Below are positions 1-8,201 of a stretch of 64,000 nucleotides of DNA, piece after piece. The notes beneath the pieces are model-generated. The model was not told the origin of the DNA. It made no database searches and worked only from the letters and a program-made list of their open reading frames with translations. The stretch lies in the NCBI GenBank assembly GCA_964419935.1, contig CAYQQJ010000017.1, positions 1-64,000 of the forward strand, written 5' to 3'. Source of the stretch: CAYQQJ01 sp964419935. Its GTDB lineage: Bacteria > Pseudomonadota > Gammaproteobacteria > Pseudomonadales > Cellvibrionaceae. Position numbers and translations under genes: made by a program. Within the stretch, counting starts at the first letter, position 1, and each line of letters starts with the position of its first letter.

Positions 1-190
1 AAGGGAAAAGGGAAAAGGGAAAAGGGAAAAGGGAAAAGGGAAAAGGGAAAAGTGGCGTGACCCCGAAGGAGCCTGGAATACGTGAGTGTTTGTTCAGCTC
101 GGAGAGTTTTGGTGGGCGGTTCCCGAGAACACGTGATGAAGCTGAACTCTTAGGCTCTTACTTTTCCCTTTTCCCTTTTCCCTTTTTCCT
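1..190. repeat. Inverted heptad-repeat element upstream of htpG
   Basis: Positions 1-52 are a tandem array of the 7-bp unit GGGAAAA (about seven units, cut by the window edge). Positions 161-190 carry the same unit in reverse complement (TTTTCCC, about four units), so the two arrays could pair as arms around a 108 bp spacer. The spacer holds a smaller inverted repeat, GTTCAGCT at 92-99 and AGCTGAAC at 140-147. No gene is seen in 1-305. A one-armed array of the same unit occurs at 13554-13588, and an array of a different 7-bp unit at 48158-48234. Confidence 0.85.
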
Positions 191-217
191 GAATCTTATA
201 CTTGCAGCTCCAAGCCC

Positions 218-251
218 CCTCCCTTGAATTTCCTCCGCATGCCCCCACATT
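218..251 (+). promoter_or_regulatory. Sigma-32 heat-shock promoter of htpG
   Basis: A -35 element CCCTTGAA lies at 221-228, preceded by a C-rich run as in the long sigma-32 consensus. After a 13 bp spacer comes the -10-like CCCCCACAT at 242-250. Spacing and both elements fit RpoH promoters (CTTGAA, 13-15 bp, CCCCATNT). The start codon of the chaperone gene is 55 bp further on. The functional call rests on sequence match only. Confidence 0.75.
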
Positions 252-305
252 GCCCTCAATACTCGAACCCTGAAACACCTATACCCATTAAAGGAGTTTT
301 GTTGC

Positions 306-2219
306 ATGACTGCTGAGGCAACCAAAGAAACCCGCGGATTTGAAACGGAAGCCAAACAGCTTCTCCACCTCATGATTCACTCGCTCTACTCCAACAAGGA
401 GATATTCCTGCGCGAGTTGATCTCCAACGCGTCCGATGCTGCCGATAAACTGCGTTTCGAAGCCTTGGAAAATGATGCGTTGTTCGAGGGTGATTCAAAC
501 CTGCAGATTCGTGTGAGCTACGACAAAGACGCCAAAACCGTGACCATCAGTGACAATGGTATCGGCATGACGCGGGATGAAGTCATCACTAACCTGGGCA
601 CCATCGCCAAGTCGGGCACGGCCCAGTTCCTGCAGAACTTGTCCGGTGATCAGAAGAAAGATTCTCAGTTGATCGGTCAGTTCGGGGTTGGTTTCTACTC
701 CTCATTTATCGTCGCGGATCGCGTTGAAGTGCTGACGCGGCGGGCGGGCGTATCGACTGACGAAGCAGTGCACTGGGAGAGTTCCGGGGAGGCGGATTAC
801 ACGCTGGAACCGGCTGAAAAAGCGACCCGCGGCACCACCATTACCCTGCATCTTAAAAAAGGTGAGGAAGAATTCGCTGACGGTTGGCGGCTGCGCTCCA
901 TCATCAAGAAGTATTCTGACCATATTTCCCTGCCGATCGTCATGACCAAGGAAAACTATGGTCAGGACAAGTCGGATGACGAGCTGGCCGACGAGCCGCA
1001 GGATGAGACCATCAACCGCGCGACCGCGTTGTGGACCCGCTCGCGCTCTGACGTGACCGACGAGGAGTACAAGGAATTCTACAAACATATCAGCCATGAC
1101 TTCACGGATCCGATGGACTGGAGCCACAACCGGGTCGAAGGCAAGCTGGACTATACCGCGTTGCTGTATCTGCCTGCGCGAGCGCCGTTTGACCTCTACA
1201 ATCGGGACGCATCCCGTGGCCTGAAACTCTACGTACAGCGCACCTTCATCATGGACGACGCCGAGCAGTTTCTGCCCATGTACCTGCGCTTTGTGAAGGG
1301 TGTGGTGGATTCCAATGATCTGTCACTGAACGTATCCCGGGAAATTCTGCAGAAGGACCCCAACATCGACACCATGCGCAGCGCACTGACCAAACGTGTG
1401 CTGGATATGCTGGAAAAACTGGCCAAGAAAAAGCCGGAGGATTATGCGACTTTCTGGCAGGAATTTGGTCAAGTATTGAAGGAAGGCCCTGCGGAGGACT
1501 ACAGCAATCGGGAAAAAGTGGCCAAATTGCTGCGTTTCAGCACCACCCACACGGACAAGCCCGAACAGGACCAGTCCCTGGAAGACTATGTCAGCCGTAT
1601 GAATGAAGGGCAGGACAAGATCTATTACATCGCGGCAGACAATTTCAAGACGGCCAAGAACAGCCCGCACCTGGAGGTTTTCCGCAAAAAAGGTATCGAA
1701 GTGCTTCTCCTGTCGGACCGCGTTGACGACTGGCTGATGGGGCATCTGCAAGAGTTTGATGGCAAGCAGTTACAGGACGTGGGCAAAGGCGAGCTGGACC
1801 TGGGCGATTTGGAAACCGAGGACGACAAAAAGGCTCAGGAAGAGACCGAAAAACAGTTCAAAGGCTTGACCGAGCGCATGCAGTCAGTGCTGAAAGAAGA
1901 CGTGGAAGCGGTGCGGGTGACACACCGGCTGACGGACTCTCCGGCCTGTCTGGTGGTAGGTGAGCACGACATGGGTGCGCAAATGCGCCGGTTGTTGGAG
2001 TCTGCGGGGCAAAAAGTGCCGGAATCCAAGCCCACTATTGAAATCAACCCGGACCACCCGCTGGTGCAGAAGTTGGATAAGGAAGGTGATGAAGGCCGCT
2101 TTGAAGATCTCGCCCGCATCTTGTTTGAGCAGGCGCAATTGGCTGAAGGCGGTTCTCTGCACGATCCGGCCGATTATGTCAGCCGCCTGAACAAGCTGTT
2201 GTTGGAGCTGGTCGGCTAG
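306..2219 (+). CDS. htpG: Molecular chaperone HtpG (Hsp90)
   Basis: Cytosolic ATP-dependent chaperone of the Hsp90 family that helps late folding and refolding of client proteins after heat stress. The 637-residue length is normal for bacterial HtpG. The N-terminal GHKL ATPase domain (about residues 1-220) shows NASDAADKLR at 41-50 with the catalytic-type Glu37 before it, DNGIGM, and the lid/G2 motif GQFGVGFYSS. The middle domain contains LNVSREILQ, and the C-terminal dimerisation part ends in LNKLLLELVG. The start is supported by AAGGAG at 291-296, nine bases upstream. It appears monocistronic: a sigma-32-type promoter precedes it and a possible hairpin follows. Identification is secure. Confidence 0.98.
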   Translation: MTAEATKETRGFETEAKQLLHLMIHSLYSNKEIFLRELISNASDAADKLRFEALENDALFEGDSNLQIRVSYDKDAKTVTISDNGIGMTRDEVITNLGTIAKSGTAQFLQNLSGDQKKDSQLIGQFGVGFYSSFIVADRVEVLTRRAGVSTDEAVHWESSGEADYTLEPAEKATRGTTITLHLKKGEEEFADGWRLRSIIKKYSDHISLPIVMTKENYGQDKSDDELADEPQDETINRATALWTRSRSDVTDEEYKEFYKHISHDFTDPMDWSHNRVEGKLDYTALLYLPARAPFDLYNRDASRGLKLYVQRTFIMDDAEQFLPMYLRFVKGVVDSNDLSLNVSREILQKDPNIDTMRSALTKRVLDMLEKLAKKKPEDYATFWQEFGQVLKEGPAEDYSNREKVAKLLRFSTTHTDKPEQDQSLEDYVSRMNEGQDKIYYIAADNFKTAKNSPHLEVFRKKGIEVLLLSDRVDDWLMGHLQEFDGKQLQDVGKGELDLGDLETEDDKKAQEETEKQFKGLTERMQSVLKEDVEAVRVTHRLTDSPACLVVGEHDMGAQMRRLLESAGQKVPESKPTIEINPDHPLVQKLDKEGDEGRFEDLARILFEQAQLAEGGSLHDPADYVSRLNKLLLELVG

Positions 2220-2255
2220 AATAGCTGGAAGGTGAACAGAAGGGTTGTGAAGCGG

Positions 2256-2291
2256 CGGCGTGTGTTCAATCATACGCCGTTGCTGTTTCCC
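2256..2291 (+). terminator. Possible terminator after htpG
   Basis: Hairpin CGGCGTGTG (2256-2264), loop TTCAAT, CATACGCCG (2271-2279), with one mismatch in a 9 bp stem. The following tract TTGCTGTTT is only moderately T-rich, so termination may be weak. Confidence 0.35.
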
Positions 2292-2351
2292 GAGCATACA
2301 TAACCGAGCCGCAGCCGGCAGAATTCGTTATCAATAGGCAGTCGAACGCGC

Positions 2352-3395
2352 ATGACCACAACAACGCCAACAAAACATCAACCGACAGCGCTCACCCCCA
2401 AAGTGGTCACAGTGTTGGGGGGCGGAAGTTTCGGCACCGCCATTGCCAATATAGTCGCCACCAATGGTTACGCCACATACCTCTGGATGCGCGATGCAGA
2501 GCGAGCCGCCAAATGTCAGCGGGAACGGGAAAACCCGGAGTATCTGCCCGGTTACAGCCTGCATGCTAATCTGACCGTCACTGCGGATCTTGAAGTTGCC
2601 GTCAGGCAAAGTGAGCTTGTGATAGTGTCCGTTCCCAGTGAATCCTTTCGTCAGGTGACTCGACTAGCTGCACCCTACATTCAGCCAGGTGTCATTGTGG
2701 TCAGCACCACCAAAGGAATTGAGGAAAGCGGCTTTACCTTGATGAGCCAAATTCTGGAGCAGGAACTCGAGAACGTTCGTATCGGCGCCCTGAGCGGCCC
2801 TAATTTCGCAAAGGAGATTATTCAGCACCAGCACACGGGCACCGTCATTGCCAGTGAAGACGAAGGTCTCTGCACAACCGTGCAGCAGGTGCTGTCATCG
2901 GAGACGTTCCGAATCTACTCGAACCGGGACCGTTACGGCGTTGAGCTCGGCGGAGCGCTGAAAAACATCTATGCCATCGTCAGCGGCATGGCGGCTGCTC
3001 TGGGTTCAGGCCACAATACCTCGGCCATGCTGCTCACTCGCAGCCTGGCGGAAATGAGCCGTTTTGGCAGCGTGCTCGGCGCAGATTCAATGACCTTTCT
3101 CGGCCTGGCCGGAGTGGGTGACCTGGTTCTGACCTGTTCTTCCAACCTCAGCCGCAACTATCGTGTAGGCTATCTGCTCGGTCAGGGCAAGAGCTTACAG
3201 GCCGCGCTGGTCGAAGTGGGGCAGGTGGCCGAGGGCGTTAATACACTCAAGATCGTCAAGCATAAAGCGGATGAATTGGGTGTTTACATGCCGCTGGTAT
3301 CCGGACTTTATGCTATTTTGTTTGAAAGACGAGATATAGCCGCAGTGGTTCAGCGGTTGATGACTGGCGAGATGAGCCAGGATGTGGACTTATAA
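2352..3395 (+). CDS. gpsA: Glycerol-3-phosphate dehydrogenase [NAD(P)+]
   Basis: Reduces dihydroxyacetone phosphate to sn-glycerol 3-phosphate, the backbone precursor for phospholipids; cytosolic. The nucleotide-binding Rossmann fold starts at residues 19-30 (VTVLGGGSFGTA). The substrate-domain signature STTKGIE contains the conserved lysine, and ALSGPNFAKEI and ELGGALKNIYAI are characteristic of GpsA. At 347 residues it is slightly longer than the E. coli enzyme because of a Thr-rich N-terminal extension of about 15 residues. The upstream ribosome site is weak, so the exact start is less certain than the identity. The next gene begins 18 bp after the stop, suggesting co-transcription. Confidence 0.97.
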   Translation: MTTTTPTKHQPTALTPKVVTVLGGGSFGTAIANIVATNGYATYLWMRDAERAAKCQRERENPEYLPGYSLHANLTVTADLEVAVRQSELVIVSVPSESFRQVTRLAAPYIQPGVIVVSTTKGIEESGFTLMSQILEQELENVRIGALSGPNFAKEIIQHQHTGTVIASEDEGLCTTVQQVLSSETFRIYSNRDRYGVELGGALKNIYAIVSGMAAALGSGHNTSAMLLTRSLAEMSRFGSVLGADSMTFLGLAGVGDLVLTCSSNLSRNYRVGYLLGQGKSLQAALVEVGQVAEGVNTLKIVKHKADELGVYMPLVSGLYAILFERRDIAAVVQRLMTGEMSQDVDL

Positions 3396-3413
3396 ATTGA
3401 CTGGGGAAATACA

Positions 3414-3866
3414 ATGGACGATCAACTGAAATCCAACCTGACGTCGCGCCACCACTGGCTTCGACTGGTATTTATGATTCTGTTTGCCATCATTTTGCAG
3501 GTGGCCTCTCTGGTGATGTGCGCATTGGTCGCCATTCAATTCCTTTGGGCATTGATTACTGGCGGGGACAACGACCAGCTGCGGCGCTTCGGCCATTCAT
3601 TGGCAACCTATATTCATGACGCACTTCAGTTTTTGACCTACAACACCGAACAGAAGCCTTTCCCATTCGCGGAGTGGCCCGAGCTGCCGGCAAAACGAGA
3701 AGCCGTGGTTGAAGTGGAAATCGTTGAACCAGCCGCAGCCACTGATGAAGATGACATTATTGAAGAAACCCAGGACGTGGTAGAAGAGCTCAAGGAACAG
3801 GATGAAGCGGGCACTAAGGCACCGCGTAAGTCGCCCAGGAAAAAAAGCGAAGACGAGCCGGAATAA
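3414..3866 (+). CDS. DUF4389 domain-containing membrane protein
   Basis: A 150-residue protein with one or two hydrophobic segments near the N-terminus (about residues 17-50), followed by the family signature ending in LTYNTEQKPFPFAEWP (about 75-90). The C-terminal 60 residues are very acidic and then Lys/Arg-rich, probably disordered and cytoplasmic. Members of this family are widespread in gammaproteobacteria, often near gpsA, but I know of no assigned function. It lies 18 bp behind gpsA and 41 bp before sixA, suggesting a small operon. The GGGGAAA before the start is a weak ribosome site. Confidence 0.88.
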   Translation: MDDQLKSNLTSRHHWLRLVFMILFAIILQVASLVMCALVAIQFLWALITGGDNDQLRRFGHSLATYIHDALQFLTYNTEQKPFPFAEWPELPAKREAVVEVEIVEPAAATDEDDIIEETQDVVEELKEQDEAGTKAPRKSPRKKSEDEPE

Positions 3867-3907
3867 TCTGACGACTATCGACATCATTCGATAGAACAGG
3901 AGATGTC

Positions 3908-4390
3908 ATGGATGTGTTTATTTTGCGTCATGGTGATGCGGCGCGTCAGGCAAAGACCGATTTCGAACGATGCCTGACCGCCCGTGGCCAGGACGAACTG
4001 CATCGAACGCTGGCATCTTTGCAGGACAAGCTCCAGAGCATCAGCCACGTCTTCGCTAGCCCGTACGTCCGGGCACAGCAAACCGCCAAAATAGCGACGG
4101 ACTATCTACTTCCGTCCGTCGTGACTCACACCTGTGAACTCCTGGTTCCTGAAGGCCATCCGTCCAGGATCATGGATTATCTTCAGCATCTGCAACAGCA
4201 CAAGCACTGCTCGTCGGTACTTTTGGTGAGCCATCAACCGCTGGTGGGGGTACTACTCGATAAGCTCTGCGGCTTTGACACAGGGCGTTACCGTATGGGA
4301 ACCAGCGCTATCGCCCGCGTGGGGGCGGAAGTGGTCGCGGCGAACATGGGGCACCTGCATTGGTTGCGCCAACCGAGTGATACTCTTTGA
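3908..4390 (+). CDS. sixA: Phosphohistidine phosphatase SixA
   Basis: Small histidine-phosphatase superfamily protein that removes phosphate from phosphohistidine on signalling or PTS-type proteins. The catalytic RHG motif is at residues 7-9 (His8 is the phosphoacceptor), followed by LTARG and SPYVRAQQTAKIA, which carries the conserved arginine. LLVSHQPLV supplies the second active-site histidine. The length of 160 residues is typical. AGGAGAT at 3899-3905 supports the start. Co-location after gpsA and a DUF4389 gene is a recurrent arrangement in gammaproteobacteria. The true substrate in this organism is not visible from sequence. Confidence 0.93.
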   Translation: MDVFILRHGDAARQAKTDFERCLTARGQDELHRTLASLQDKLQSISHVFASPYVRAQQTAKIATDYLLPSVVTHTCELLVPEGHPSRIMDYLQHLQQHKHCSSVLLVSHQPLVGVLLDKLCGFDTGRYRMGTSAIARVGAEVVAANMGHLHWLRQPSDTL

Positions 4391-4535
4391 CCAATGGTGC
4401 CTCAGGCACTCCAGCTCAAACCTCCTGAAACTCCTATACTTTATGCGCTAAGCCTGCTTGATCAATGGGTGGGTGATAAGACGCAGTAATCAGTTTTGAG
4501 TCCGACAGCGTCCTAAAATTGAGATAATTGCTCCT

Positions 4536-5384
4536 ATGCAGACAAACGATTGTGAATTTGATATTGGTGGTTTCCGTTTGCGTGGCAAACGCTGGGGGCG
4601 AATTGGCGGTCGGCCAGTGCTGGCACTGCACGGTTGGTTGGATAATTGTGGCAGCTTTGATTTTCTAGCCCCGCTGATGCCCGAGCTGGATCTCGTGTGT
4701 CTTGATCTGGCTGGCCACGGCCTCAGTGATCATCGCAATCACCAGGGCGCCTACAACATCTGGCAGGATATCGGCGAAATCTTCGCTGTCGCAGACCAAT
4801 TGGGTTGGCAACAATTTTCACTGCTGGGGCATTCCCGGGGTGCTGCTATCGCCATGTTGGCCGCAGGCACTTTCCCCGACCGGATTACCCATCTCGGGAT
4901 GTTGGATGGCATTTGTCCGCAGGTTGGGGATCCCCGTGACACACCGGCGACCTTGGCGGCGTCGATCCTGGGGATTTCCCAGCAACTGGAGCGCAAGAAG
5001 CGTTTCTATCCAACCTTTGTTGATGCGGTGAAAGCGCGTGAAAACGGTATGATCAGCTTGTGCCATACCGATGCGCTTGCACTGGCAGAGCGGGGAGTGG
5101 CGCAAACCGAGGACGGCTACACCTGGCTTTACGATAACAAGTTGCTCGCGCCTTCGGAGCTACGCATGAGCATTGAACAGGTGGACGCGTTTGTAAACAG
5201 GATTCAGGCGCGCAGGTTGCTGATACTCGCGGCAGACAGCTTCTTGCTGGACATGAAGGACCTGGTCGCGTGGCTGCAAAGTCATCCCGAAATTCCGCAG
5301 GTTCGAGTGCCGGGTGACCATCATTGCCATATGAGTGCTCAATCGGAATTAGTCTCGCACGAACTGAATCGTTTTTTTGCTTGA
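4536..5384 (+). CDS. Alpha/beta-fold hydrolase
   Basis: A 282-residue cytosolic protein with the alpha/beta hydrolase fold. The oxyanion region is LALHGWLDN, the nucleophile elbow is GHSRGAA with Ser100, and the C-terminal catalytic histidine sits in GDHHCHMS (His262 or His263). No signal peptide is seen. Proteins like this are often annotated as serine hydrolases or esterases related to MhpC/YbfF. The substrate cannot be assigned. The following DUF4892 gene starts only 8 bases after its stop, so the two are probably translated from one message. Confidence 0.9.
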   Translation: MQTNDCEFDIGGFRLRGKRWGRIGGRPVLALHGWLDNCGSFDFLAPLMPELDLVCLDLAGHGLSDHRNHQGAYNIWQDIGEIFAVADQLGWQQFSLLGHSRGAAIAMLAAGTFPDRITHLGMLDGICPQVGDPRDTPATLAASILGISQQLERKKRFYPTFVDAVKARENGMISLCHTDALALAERGVAQTEDGYTWLYDNKLLAPSELRMSIEQVDAFVNRIQARRLLILAADSFLLDMKDLVAWLQSHPEIPQVRVPGDHHCHMSAQSELVSHELNRFFA

Positions 5385-5392
5385 ATACGGGT

Positions 5393-6298
5393 ATGGTTAT
5401 GTTTGCAAGATGTTTCTTTTCAATCCGAATTATGGTGTTCATTGGCTGTATTTTGGGCAGCAGTCTGGCAATGGCAGATTCCTGGGAGTCGTTGTTTCCC
5501 GATGCGCAAATTCTCTATGAATCCGAACGCGATCATGCGAGTTACTCACTACCGCTAGGCTCATTTAAAAAAGTCGACAGTCGCTGGCACCCCGAGCGTG
5601 AACAACAGCTGCGCGGTACCTTGCAACGTTTGACTTTCGAGATTTCGGATCGCTTATCGTTTGATCAAGTGCACCGCCAATTGCGCACGGCACTATTGCG
5701 GCGCAATGGCCGCCCGCTGTTTACCTGCAGTGGTCTCGATTGCGGCAGCAGTAATACATGGGCAAACACTCATTTTGAAATCAAGCAGCTCTACGGGCTG
5801 GACCAAAACCAGTATTACGGCGCGTGGGAGCTTCAACCGGAAAGTGGCAAAATCTATTATCTCAGTACCTATGTGGTGCAACGGGGTAACAAACGTATTT
5901 ACGCACAGATCGATCAGATTGAAGTGCCCAATAGCGAGCGGGAGAACATCATCGCCACGCCGGCGACGCTGGTGGAAACCCTACAGCAGTCGAATTATTT
6001 TGTGCTGGCAGGTGTACACTGGAGCGAAGGCGATGTGGTGGTGGACAAGGATCACTTGCAGGCGCTAGTCAGCGCGTTGGAACTCGAGCCCTGGCTGAAA
6101 ATCCACATTGTCGGACACGATTATCGTGACGGTGGCTCCGCGCAACAGCAGGTGCGCTCGAAAAAAGCTGCGGAGCAGGTGCGGGATCAACTGATTAAGG
6201 CGGGGATAGATTCAAAACGCTTGTCGGCCCACGGCCTTGGCGGGCTTTCACCAGCGGGGCGGCATAGCGCCGCCCGCATCGAGATTGTAAGGCAATAG
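5393..6298 (+). CDS. DUF4892 domain-containing exported protein with OmpA-like tail
   Basis: About 301 residues. A signal peptide is clear (hydrophobic stretch MVFIGCILGSSLAMA, cleavage expected near ADSW), so the product should be periplasmic or outer-membrane associated. The central part matches the DUF4892 family, including a CSGLDCGSSNTWAN segment with two cysteines that may form a disulfide. The C-terminal 80 residues resemble an OmpA/peptidoglycan-binding fold (VVVDKDHLQALV, IVGHDYRDG, LSAHGLGGLSP). I prefer ATG 5393 or ATG 5399 over the upstream ATG at 5324, because the latter would place the signal peptide 30 residues inside the protein and overlap the hydrolase gene by 61 bp. The function is unknown. 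Confidence 0.85.
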   Translation: MVMFARCFFSIRIMVFIGCILGSSLAMADSWESLFPDAQILYESERDHASYSLPLGSFKKVDSRWHPEREQQLRGTLQRLTFEISDRLSFDQVHRQLRTALLRRNGRPLFTCSGLDCGSSNTWANTHFEIKQLYGLDQNQYYGAWELQPESGKIYYLSTYVVQRGNKRIYAQIDQIEVPNSERENIIATPATLVETLQQSNYFVLAGVHWSEGDVVVDKDHLQALVSALELEPWLKIHIVGHDYRDGGSAQQQVRSKKAAEQVRDQLIKAGIDSKRLSAHGLGGLSPAGRHSAARIEIVRQ

Positions 6299-6361
6299 GT
6301 GAAAAGGCTTACGTACTGTTTACCTACGGTTGTGCAGAAAAAGAACACATCACAACTTATA

Positions 6362-6390
6362 AAGTAACCGCGATACGTGCGCGGCTACTT
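6362..6390. terminator. Hairpin between convergent DUF4892 and folE genes
   Basis: AAGTAACCGCG (6362-6372) and CGCGGCTACTT (6380-6390) pair with one mismatch around a 7 nt loop, flanked by A and T residues. The hairpin covers the folE stop codon. It may serve both converging genes, but the T-tracts are short. Confidence 0.45.
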
Positions 6391-6927
6391 GTTCAACAGC
6401 GATAAAAATTCCGCGCGAGTTGCCGGATTGTCGCGAAAACAGCCGAGCATTGCCGACGTTTTCATCGACGAATTTTGTTTCTCCACGCCACGCATCATCA
6501 TGCACAAATGCTGAGCTTCAATAATCACACCGACGCCAGCAGCATCCGTGACCGATTGAATGGTATCGGCAACCTGTGCGGTCAGTTGCTCCTGAATCTG
6601 CAGGCGGCGTGCAAACATATCCACAATGCGCGCAATCTTCGACAAGCCCAGCACCTTGCCGGTGGGAATATAAGCCACATGGGCTTTGCCGAAGAAGGGC
6701 AACATGTGATGTTCGCACATGGAATACAGCTCGATGTTCTGCACCATGATCATTTCGTTGGCGTCCGAAGGGAAAAGCGCGTCGTTAACCACTTCCTCCA
6801 GGCTTTGCTGGTAGCCGCGAGTCAAAAATTTCAGTGCTGTGGCTGCCCGCTCTGGTGTATCCACCAACCCCGGACGGTGCAGATCTTCGCCAATGGCGGC
6901 AATGATTTTTGAATACTCTTCTTTCAT
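6385..6927 (-). CDS. folE: GTP cyclohydrolase I (FolE)
   Basis: Converts GTP to 7,8-dihydroneopterin triphosphate, the first step of folate (and 7-deazapurine) synthesis; cytosolic. The 180-residue length is usual for type I enzymes. The zinc and active-site region is visible as SMCEHHMLPFFGKAHVAYIP (about residues 70-89), followed by KVLGLSKIAR, and later the second metal cysteine and catalytic residues in IEAQHLCMMMRGV. On the minus strand an AGAGG-like site precedes the ATG. It stands alone, convergent with the DUF4892 gene and divergent from prmB. The 163 bp between folE and prmB must hold both promoters; I see only a weak TAGAAT before prmB. Confidence 0.97.
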   Translation of the reverse strand: MKEEYSKIIAAIGEDLHRPGLVDTPERAATALKFLTRGYQQSLEEVVNDALFPSDANEMIMVQNIELYSMCEHHMLPFFGKAHVAYIPTGKVLGLSKIARIVDMFARRLQIQEQLTAQVADTIQSVTDAAGVGVIIEAQHLCMMMRGVEKQNSSMKTSAMLGCFRDNPATRAEFLSLLNK

Positions 6928-7090
6928 GGGCTGGGCCTCTGCTAAAACCTGTTAAGTTGTTCAAACACCGGTGCGGGAGCCCCCGATTTCTGAGGGCGCT
7001 ACCCTAAGGCAACTTGCGGATAAAATAAAGCACCAGCTTTGACAGCAGGCGATGCAAGCGAATGGGGTAGAATAGCGGTTTTTCCCAGAG

Positions 7091-8059
7091 ATGCCACAAC
7101 CAATGCCGATTGATCACTCCAATCTCCCTACGCCAAACCCCATGGATTACCCCCAGGCAGTTGCAGAGCTGATGACGGTGGCGGACTGGATCCGCTGGGG
7201 CGCCAGTCAGTTCAGTCACGCCGGATTGTTTTTTGGCCACGGTACGGACAACGCCCGGGATGAAGCTGCAGCATTGGTGCTGTGGAGTCTGGCGCTGCCG
7301 TGGGATCAACTGCCGGCAGTGGCCGGAACCCGGCTGACCACCAGTGAAAAGCAACGGCTCGCGGGATTGTTTCAGCGCCGGATTGAAGAGCGCGTCCCGC
7401 TGGCGTATCTCACCGGGGAAGCCTGGTTCGCTGGGCACCGATTTTATGTGAACGAAAACGTGCTGGTGCCGCGCTCGCCCATTGCCGAATTGATACAGCA
7501 ACAGTTCCAGCCCTGGTTGATGAACGAACCCGGGCGTATTCTGGACCTTTGCACCGGTAGCGGTTGTATAGGCATCGCCTGCGCCTATGGATTTCCCGAG
7601 GCAGACGTTGTTGTGAGTGATATATCCGAACCGGCATTGGCCGTTGCTCGGCGCAACATTGCCGAACACGAAATGGAAGACCGTATACGAGCCGTTCAAT
7701 CCGATGGTTTTGCGCAGCTTCAGGGCGAAGTGTTCGACCTGATTGTCAGCAATCCGCCCTACGTGGACGCAGAGGATATGGCGACCATGCCAGCGGAATA
7801 CCATGCGGAGCCGGAACTGGGGCTGAGTTCAGGCGCTGACGGTCTCGATTTCACCCGTCACCTGCTGCAGCATGCCCGGGCACATTTGAGTGCCAATGGG
7901 TTGTTGGTGGTGGAGGTCGGCAACAGCTGGACCGCGCTCGAAGAGGCCTTCCCGCAGCTGCCATTTATCTGGTTGGAACTGGAGCAGGGCGGCCACGGTG
8001 TCTTCACACTGAATGCGACGGATTTGCCCGCCGCTTCCCATGAGGCAGATGCAGGCTGA
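7091..8059 (+). CDS. prmB: Ribosomal protein uL3 N5-glutamine methyltransferase
   Basis: SAM-dependent methyltransferase that modifies a glutamine of ribosomal protein L3. The fold has an N-terminal helical domain and a C-terminal Rossmann domain with ILDLCTGSGCIGIA (SAM binding, about residue 155) and the glutamine-binding NPPYV motif. The adjoining PAEYHAEPELGLSSG is characteristic of PrmB rather than PrmC. It has 322 residues. Starts at 7091, 7103 or 7142 are possible; all precede the conserved part. The stop is 142 bp before aroC, an arrangement common in Pseudomonas-like genomes. Confidence 0.94.
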   Translation: MPQPMPIDHSNLPTPNPMDYPQAVAELMTVADWIRWGASQFSHAGLFFGHGTDNARDEAAALVLWSLALPWDQLPAVAGTRLTTSEKQRLAGLFQRRIEERVPLAYLTGEAWFAGHRFYVNENVLVPRSPIAELIQQQFQPWLMNEPGRILDLCTGSGCIGIACAYGFPEADVVVSDISEPALAVARRNIAEHEMEDRIRAVQSDGFAQLQGEVFDLIVSNPPYVDAEDMATMPAEYHAEPELGLSSGADGLDFTRHLLQHARAHLSANGLLVVEVGNSWTALEEAFPQLPFIWLELEQGGHGVFTLNATDLPAASHEADAG

Positions 8060-8201
8060 CTTGCGTATAATCCGCACTTTGACCAGATAAAAACCGACGG
8101 GGACTTCGATTCAGAATCCAAGTCTACAACCACTGTTTTTCAATCCTGGATAGTGATCGGATCCCAAGACCGATTTTAACCACTGACTTCGCGAGCGACA
8201 C

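Noticed and set aside
1..190. CRISPR array
   Set aside because: The units are 7 bp with no spacers, and no cas genes are present.
7004..7804. A 266-codon frame antisense to prmB
   Set aside because: It lies opposite the conserved methyltransferase and has no recognisable domain.
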